Shown: positions 57,171 to 64,000 of the stretch, piece by piece | Layout of the letters: every line of letters begins with the position of its first letter | Numbering within the stretch: the stretch's first letter is position 1 | Assembly: GCA_030765065.1 (NCBI GenBank) | Contig: CM060987.1 | Span: 73,232,557 to 73,296,556 of the forward strand | Reading direction: 5' to 3' | DNA length: 64,000 bases | Source of the DNA: Deroplatys truncata | Lineage: Eukaryota > Arthropoda > Insecta > Mantodea > Mantidae | Translations under genes and position numbers: made by a program | The notes under the pieces: model-generated | What the model was told of the DNA's origin: nothing | What the model saw: the letters and a program-made list of their open reading frames with translations, nothing else | Databases searched by the model: none

Positions 57171-57488
57171 ACCACGCTGCGCTGCACCTGATGCCTTCAG
57201 ATCTAGCCGCACTTCGTTTTCTCTCGTCTTATCCTTCTTCTAGGAGATTAGTGTACGCAATAGACCTAGCCTTGGCCGCGTTGTCGAAATCCTCCTCCGC
57301 TTCTAAACCCCAATCCAAACCATGGCTTATATTGAACATAACATTAGACCAATTTGACTTTTATAATTTTATGTTATTACATATTTATTTTATACATATG
57401 CTGACTCGCTCCGCTAATCGTTTGACACAAATTATATGCGTAAGCTCACAAATATTGTCAGAGGACACTTCTAGAAGGGAGTACGAGG

Positions 57489-57525
<37 letters not shown>

Positions 57526-58961
57526 GTATTATTTATGCAACAGTCGTAACAGTAAAAGATCCAGCATTTTTTCAGAAGAACACTGTTCAAAGTGAAAATA
57601 CACTCGTTGTCACACACATAGCCGCAAGCTCATACGGGAACATCCGACTGTTGAAAATGAGAAGATCAAAAGCTAAAAGAGAGAGTGCTGTAAAGCTCTC
57701 CAAGTTCGGCCTTCATAGGAGTGTGTAACTTGCAAGGGCACAATTCTTCATAGAGCAGGAGAGCCTTCTGTTTACACAGTCCTGTGTTCTCTAACTTCAA
57801 CCGAAGAGGAATCCTCCAGTTGGTGAAGTCTGTCAGCAGTTTGAACTTAAATGTGGTTTATATTCCTCAATGTCTCTCATTGAAGACTTGGATATTTACG
57901 CATTATTTGCAAACAAAAACAAAATAGTAAATTATGACCCACCGGATGTCGTCGGAGTTATGCCGAATCCAGATTATCAATGGAGGGATTGCGAGAAGGA
58001 GTGAGTATTGCTGGTTAAGCCGATTCTCCATTTCTTGATACGTACTTTATTAGACTTCCAGTTATATAAATGCATTACCAGAAGTTCATCTCTTTATTTA
58101 CCCATTAATACATCGATGCAAATAACTTTCTTAGTACTGACTGGCTCTGTTCAGCAAGAACGAAAAGAAGTGGTGAAGAAAATCCTATAAACGTATTTCA
58201 GCGACCAAGATAGCGGAGATGATGTTACTGATTGTTCATTATTAATACTGTATTAAAAGTATTATTCTTTCAAATATTTGCATCACTTACCCTATTTAAT
58301 TATGTAGTATTTTGCACAATCGAATATCTACCTTGTGTAGTGGCCTTGCGTGGTTACGGACACACCCTGGAGTGATAAATCCAACTAAGCGAAATCGTTA
58401 CAGCTTGATGGCTTTCTGCTAAAACAGCCTCCTAATTTGAGTTCCTATACATGAAAGTGCGTCCGAAGCTTATACTATCTCTTATAAATGTTAATGAAAT
58501 GCATAAGCTGTTTGTTTAGTATTGTCATAAAGAATAAATGTGTAGAGTAAGGCATTTATCACGCTTTCTTGCTGAAAGGTGGCTATTCGAAGAAAATGTG
58601 TTGTGGAAAGGTTTTAGCGATTGTTAGTTTATATACCATAATTTTGTAGTCTCTTTGATTTCTTAAATATTGGGATATTCTACGTTCACACCTGATTCCC
58701 TATACGCTTTTCTAAATTGCATCTCACGCTTAAAACGCAATACAGGTTTAATAGGGCGCATTGTTGCCATATGTACTATACGTATGCTCCAAACTTGGCG
58801 CCCAACTCCGATCGATCTACCGATTTAATCCCAGCTTGTAAATGATACATCTCCAAATAGTGAAAAATCTGAACTGCTATTTAAGGCAATTATAAGACGC
58901 TTAATTTTCACGTGCAATTTATGTCTCTTTTCTGTATTTTTAGCATTTTGAAATACGATTT
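57171..58961. other. Gap with ATT microsatellite
   Basis: An ATT trinucleotide run lies at 57491-57525. I recognise nothing else. Confidence 0.45.
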
Positions 58962-59110
58962 TACAATATCTCCAAAATTAAGCGTTGTAGAAAGAAGTGT
59001 CCTTAATAAAAGTTGCTTGATATTTTGCGGAAAGTAAATGCCATTAATCGTTTTTTGTTTGGAAGGGCGTTATGATGGCAGTTTTAGGGTCAATTTGAAT
59101 TGACCATCAC
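58962..59110. repeat. Truncated relative of the MITE at 6778
   Basis: It shares ACAATATCT(T/C)CAAAA(C/T)TAAG, AATAAAA(C/G)TTGCTT, TAAATGCCATTAATC and GTTATGATGG with 6808-6930. The left TIR is missing. The right side (TCAATTTGAATTGACCATC) is diverged. Confidence 0.65.
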
Positions 59111-60341
59111 TGTTAACCCGGGACAAAATTAAATTGAACCTGGGTGGAATGTTTTCAAACAGCAAAGAATGAACAATACGCCACACTCCCTTTTATGCTG
59201 TTCCATTATATTGCGTTAATCTAGCGTGCATTTCTTTCCCCCATCCTTTTTTGCATTATTTTTGTGACCCTTAGAGTCCTTCCATTCGTTCCTTTTTTCA
59301 TCCTGTACACTACTGTTTCTGAACACCCGGGTAGTCTTAGCTGTTTCTTTTACTGCCTTACTAACGCTCATGTTACTTAAATAATACCTGACATATTCAT
59401 TATTGCCCTTCTTAGTTTACAAACATTTCGTCTCTTCCTAGATCCTCCCTCCGCAACCATAAATATTTATGTAAAATGTTAAATAAAGAACCTACATAAC
59501 ACTTCACACTATCAACGTGACCACTTCCTTACAACTGATGTTAGCCTTCACTTACTTCTACGTCGCGCCTGGCCTGTTAACTGAATGGAGGGATGGCCTT
59601 TGTTATGATATTCAATGAATGCAAGAGGTTATAAGTTTGTTTTAAAAACTGTCTCCAAACCTCCTAAACATTTTCCCTCGCTTGGTCCCAGGTGTAAACC
59701 CAAGAACGGAAAATTTTCTGGCTGGCTGTTTTTTCTACTGCATAGGTATAGAATTTTCCGAAAATATTTAATTTAAAAACTTATAACTCTCATATTATTA
59801 AAGGTAGAGAATTCATATTGGGTAGGTATCAGCACACTAATTTACTCCAACTAAGAAAAAATAATGTTGCACTCCACCCTTTAGTTTATTACTTACTGCT
59901 TGATAGGCAGAGAAACAGCAAATATAGGACTTTTACTGAAAAAACTCGTTTTCCTTAGAAATTTGTGCCCACAAAAATCTATAATGCTTAAAAAGTGATA
60001 TAATCTGGCAGAGAAAAATATTCTGCATAGGATAATGTGTTCAAAGCTAATGTTTATAACAAATTAATATTTACAGCATGTTATTGCTTAGCAATTTAGC
60101 GACAGCGCGAGACTAGAAAAGGACGAAGCTAATGGCAACATGTATGCGTTAGATAGAGACAGACACATCCCATTTTTCTCCACACTGTCTTTTAAGGTTT
60201 AGATGGCTTTAGAAAGAAACAGCATAGGTAATCAAAATGTGGGAAGAATTTATTTACTGAAAAAATTGTTTCAAAACTACTACTAAGTTTTGTTTACACT
60301 ATAGATTACGTTTCATCTATTACATACAGCGTATTTCAATA
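59111..60341. other. Gap, no gene seen
   Basis: AT-rich sequence with no recognised feature. Confidence 0.4.
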
Positions 60342-60880
60342 GGGTGGCCACCAAGTCCCGTTACCCCATCATACGCAAACAAAAGTTACCGCAGTGGTTT
60401 AGAGTAGTTTTTATTGAGAATTTAATGTCTTGACAATCTTCTGCGATAAAAAACAGGATCAGTCTGTGCGCTATGATTCTCATGACAAAGGATAATATGC
60501 GACATTTTTTCGGGGCAATGCTGGTGTTGCATGTATAAAAGCTCGTCTTATTGCATCTTCAATTAGTTCATAAAGCTGATGTACAACAATACCCTTTATG
60601 AATCCCCGTGTAGTGAGCGGTCTGGGCTTCGTACGATCAGGCAAATAGTTATGACAGATATGCCCCATACATTTCAGCGACCAGGAAACGCCTCATTAAG
60701 GTTTTCGTGTTGAAGATGGAGTATTGTGGAGTTTTGCCCCACGCTTTGAGCGCCAATTTGAGGAAGGAGTTGTATTTTAGGAGGAAAGTTGTATTGTATT
60801 TCGACTGTTGGGGAGCCGAACTTGAAGTAGTTGCAACCGCACGTATGGTAAAAGGTTTCCGGTAGCTTTCGTCCCAAGTT
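60342..60880 (-). pseudogene. IS630-type transposase tail with element end
   Basis: On the minus strand the frame 60480-60668 contains TTRGFIKGIVVHQLYELIED and AIRRAFIHATP, like the C-terminal end of arthropod DDE transposases. TAGGGTGGCCACCAAGTCCC at 60340 looks like an element terminus (TA then GGGTGG). The catalytic core and other end are not recognised. The second minus-strand frame (60674-60877) is not recognised. Confidence 0.4.
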
Positions 60881-60889
60881 TAAAAATAT

Positions 60890-61430
60890 TAACTTTGTAA
60901 TTTGACTGTTTCTTTAAATATTATATATTTATGTTTGCCTCGGCTGCGTCAGTATTGTTAGACATGAATTTCTTTAGAGAGGTGCGGCTAGGAATGTAGA
61001 CTTACACAGATTATTTTTACTTCACTCCTTTTATTAATTCTCGACACGATTGAAATAAAACTTCACCGATATAGAGAGCTGTGAGATTATTTATTAATTA
61101 CTTGCACATTTTAACACGTAAACTATTTTTGTCTCACACTGAATACGTATTAAACTTCTCGAGGACGCGTCTCGCTTCCGGTTAGGAACGCTGTCTGCTG
61201 GCAACTGACTTCTGAATATGTACAAGTTTCTCTATTTCAGTTTCTGATTGGCTAATCTTACTCCAATAGAATACTTTTATTTAACTTAAGTTTTTTTCTG
61301 GTTGTTGATTGGCTATTTATAAACTGTTTTAAAAATATTACATTATTGTTTCCAAGAATGACTAGCAGCATTATTAAACTTTCTAATTCATTATTGCCCC
61401 TCAAGCTTACCTCATTGTTACCTCATTATT
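60890..61430 (-). promoter_or_regulatory. Promoter-like segment, possible solo LTR
   Basis: On the minus strand, repeated CCAAT motifs (TAGCCAATCAACAACC, TTAGCCAATCAGAAAC) lie upstream of a CG-containing stretch (CGAGACGCGTCCTCGAG) that resembles a retroelement leader. ATAAATAG lies upstream of the CCAAT motifs, the wrong order for a simple TATA promoter. No ends or target duplication were found. Confidence 0.25.
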
Positions 61431-62659
61431 AGCAACTTTTAACCAATTATTCTCACAGCTGCTACATTATTAAATTACGTAATACATTCACATTACACTA
61501 TTGAACATGTACATAAGAATATAAACATTAATACAATGACTGTTACATACATTTTATGTTATATTATACACATATTGCTTTAAGGCGGGCTGTTATTATA
61601 AATTATATTATATAATTTGCCTGAAATCATTTAAGTGTTAAAAATACTGCCTCAGTGTACTTTGGTGGCATAATGGGCACATGTCCCATGCTGCTGAAAC
61701 TGACAAGTCTTTTCAATTCCAGGCTTATCCAAGAGAGAAACAAGCTACTTTTTCATCTTATACCGATATTAGTTTATATCGCGTCAAAAGCAACGGACCA
61801 ATCAAGGATTTGGTGTTTAAGGTTGTCCATATCATCACATGTGGGGGAGAGTTACTTTCAACTCCTCGTAAAGTGAGATCTCTCCTTGGAGCAAAATAGC
61901 ATCTTTTACAGGCTTCCTTCCTCCGATGCGTGAAACAATCCGGTCATGCTTGAACGGGTATAGGCCGACATGGACGCATATGCAAGTGTTATTTCATATG
62001 CTTCTGCATTGTCCGCTGGTTGTTTACGCGTCGTCCTGACGAGTCCGCTTGTTTCACCTCTAGTGGAAGATCTGTTATTTCTTTTGCGTTGCCTGTGGAG
62101 AAGAGTTTATATTTCCATCTCAAAGTGTTTGTTTTGGAAGAGTATCTCGTTGAAGCCGCATCAGAATGCCACTATGCACCTTTAATATAGTCTCCCGCTT
62201 ATAATTTTGCCATTTGCCTAACAATTCGTAATAACTCTTGTTTAACAGTGAATTGGACGTATCGATATTGTTTACTTTATATGCTCTGAAACTAAAATAT
62301 ACTTTTAACTTACCTAGAGGTAATGGGACTTTCTGCCACCCTGAACGCTTTACTATAGTTCGGCATTTGTTTTTCGTTTATAATATTGTTATGGCTAATA
62401 TAAAATGATATGTTTAGTTAAATTAATACTTATAATAATTTTACTCATAATTGTTTTAAGGAAATATTTGTTATTATTCTTTTTAACTGCATGATTAGAT
62501 TTTATAGATATCGTTCCGTAGGATTTTAATGGATTCTCTAAGTATGATTATTGCAGTATTATTGAAGCTTTTCATGGGAAGTTGTAAGCTCTTCCAAGTG
62601 TCTAAAAAAGCTGAGGTATGGTTCGAATTTTAATCCTATCAGTTCTATCTTCTGCAGAT
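61431..62659. other. Gap, no recognised gene
   Basis: Short frames at 61.65-62.2 kb on the plus strand are not recognised. The rest is AT-rich. Confidence 0.35.
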
Positions 62660-62674
62660 GGTATTTGGATATAT
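62660..62674. repeat. SINE target-site duplication, left
   Basis: GGTATTTGGATATAT here equals 63021-63035 exactly. Confidence 0.9.
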
Positions 62675-63020
62675 TCTTTCATTCATTCATCATCTGTTTA
62701 CCCTTCTCTTATGTAGGACTTACACCCCCCAGGATTTACAAGCGGGTGCCTGGGGTCAGATGTCCGTCGAGGAGCAGATACTCATGGATCAGACAGAGCA
62801 TCCAGGATGGGTGATCAGCCCGACGCCTGGTATGGGATGAAGGAAGTAGATGAAACGAAATGTTTGTGAAATGGATGAAAGGAAAGGTGATGATGGAGCA
62901 GTTGGTGGAATGAATAGCGGGGGAAACCGGAGAACCCGGAGAAAACCCGCCCAGACGCCGCTTCGTCCACCACAAATCCCACATGCAGGTCCCTGGGATT
63001 GAACCCGGGTCGCCTCGGTG
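62675..63020 (-). mobile_element. tRNA-derived SINE, family S1, with 15-bp target duplication
   Basis: On the minus strand, a truncated head with B-box GGGTTCAATCCCAGGGA leads into GTGGGATTTGTGGTGGACGA and GGCGGGTTTTCTCCGGGTTC. The 3' part is CACCCGCTTGTAAATCCTGG and GTGTAAGTCCTACATAAGAG, with an ATGA/ATGAATGA tail. The element is 346 bp. The exact 15-bp duplication and tail repeat are hallmarks of LINE-mobilised SINEs. The 5' end lacks part of the tRNA head present at 20521. Confidence 0.9.
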
Positions 63021-63035
63021 GGTATTTGGATATAT
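63021..63035. repeat. SINE target-site duplication, right
   Basis: Exact match to 62660-62674. Confidence 0.9.
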
Positions 63036-63612
63036 AATACCGTAAAATGGGCTCGTAGAGTTTCTCTGTTTACTGATTCACCTCTTGGATGACCAGTATG
63101 GTGCTTAAACCGGACTGTTGGATCCGTAACGTATCATGTAGAGCTGTTGTTTTTAAGGCGATCATGTGAGTGCCGATAACTGCCAGTCCATGGACCTATT
63201 TATATACGCTGAATTATTTATTCCTTGGTTCTTTTGTGATATAAGATCTGTCATGGTGTCTTGCGTTTCTCAGTAATTCACTCCATCGACAAGACCCCCG
63301 GATATGTGCAAGAGTTTCTTTCTTCCCGTGGCAATTCCAAAGAGGTGGTTGTCCAGGGCAATGCCAAGTACACAACTTATAGCAAAAACATAGTTTGACA
63401 TTTTTATCGCCTCTCTCCTCTAGTTACACGATAATCCGATATGATTTCTCACCCAAGAGTTTGCTGGGCAGGTATACTCGTTATAAAGTTCCACTCCCAT
63501 TCCTTTTGAGCGAGCGAACGCCAAGAGACCAATTCACGCATACACAACACCAGAATAGCTATTAGTGCAGAAAATGTACAAAAAATATATAAACTCTTTA
63601 AATCAATTTATA
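63036..63612. other. Gap, no gene seen
   Basis: No recognised feature. Confidence 0.4.
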
Positions 63613-64000
63613 CATTCTCTAACACCTGCTGATAGTATGTAGAGGAAGTATTGTATTCGATATCCAGATTTCATCGGAAATATAGGTTTTGAGGTCAACT
63701 GCATTAAAAACACAATGTTTTAACACGCTCGCACGCGCGGATGTGTGTAAACAGCATTCCTCAAAAACGAAAAGTCAGACGAACACTAAGCTTGGTGTTT
63801 AAATTCAACATTTCAAAAGATCGAACGAAGATTTTCAAGAAAATCCCCTCGCCACTAAACGCCGTTTAAATAAAGAATATTTCATTGTGTTCTCGTTTTT
63901 ATTTGCTCAAACCATGCTCTTAAACAGTTTTATTGAAATACTATAGGTATGTTAGAAATATTTACATGGCCAATAAAATTTGCATTTTAAATTTTCTTTG
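63613..64000 (+). repeat. R1 dispersed repeat, cut by window end
   Basis: It starts near TTCTCTAACACCTGCTGATA. It runs through 'CAGATTTCATCGGAAATATA', 'CTCAAAAACGAAAAGTCAGA' and 'CGAACGAAGATTTTCAAGAA', and leaves the window before the end of the repeat. Confidence 0.75.

Noticed and set aside
1-64000. CRISPR array or bacterial operon structure
   Set aside because: No spaced identical short repeats and no operon-like coding. All evidence points to a eukaryotic genome.

Overview
The window looks like repeat-saturated, AT-rich eukaryotic DNA, most likely from an insect with a large genome. The case rests on repeat content: a Ty3/gypsy retrotransposon whose primer site resembles a tRNA-Lys end, a mariner, several Tc1/IS630-type transposase remnants, and many tRNA-headed SINEs. 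A cockroach, termite or other polyneopteran is possible, but that is inference. I found no host protein-coding gene, rRNA gene or intact tRNA gene that I could defend, so the bulk of the window reads as intergenic or intronic DNA.

The dominant object is a full-length LTR retrotransposon (8835-17308) with TG...CA ends, a 4-bp ATTA target-site duplication, a gag frame, and a pol region carrying protease, reverse transcriptase, RNase H and integrase. No env frame is visible. The two LTRs differ at only 8 substitutions plus one 9-bp indel, so the insertion is young. Even so, pol is interrupted by an in-frame TGA between protease and reverse transcriptase and by a frame change inside RNase H. The element sits inside an older copy of an unclassified dispersed repeat, called R1 here.

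R1 is the second theme. It is about 0.85 kb long, with roughly 14 full or partial copies on both strands across the window (near 0.8, 5.7, 7.9, 8.6/17.3, 19.2, 23, 38.9, 40.8, 42.2, 43.6, 45.3, 48.9, 50.4, 51.2 and 63.6 kb). They fall into at least three subfamilies. R1 has no convincing coding capacity, and I could not assign it to a known class.

The rest is a graveyard of DNA transposons and SINEs. There is a 1.84-kb element with about 300-bp terminal inverted repeats and a decayed DDE transposase (27889-29732). A 1.3-kb Tc1-like element (29813-31118) lies 80 bp further on, and a 1278-bp mariner lies at 46980-48257. A deletion-derived transposase remnant is at about 36.3 kb, a Tc1 N-terminal scrap at 51.9 kb and a transposase tail at 60.5 kb. 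A 222-bp MITE has inserted in a TA microsatellite (6778-6999). A palindromic element at 40429-40673 has a tRNA-like centre. SINE family S1 has three copies, one with a clear 15-bp target duplication, and several further tRNA-headed SINEs are present. A pair of GC-rich repeats (about 25.0-25.6 and 32.4-32.9 kb) and two promoter-like segments that may be solo LTRs remain unexplained.
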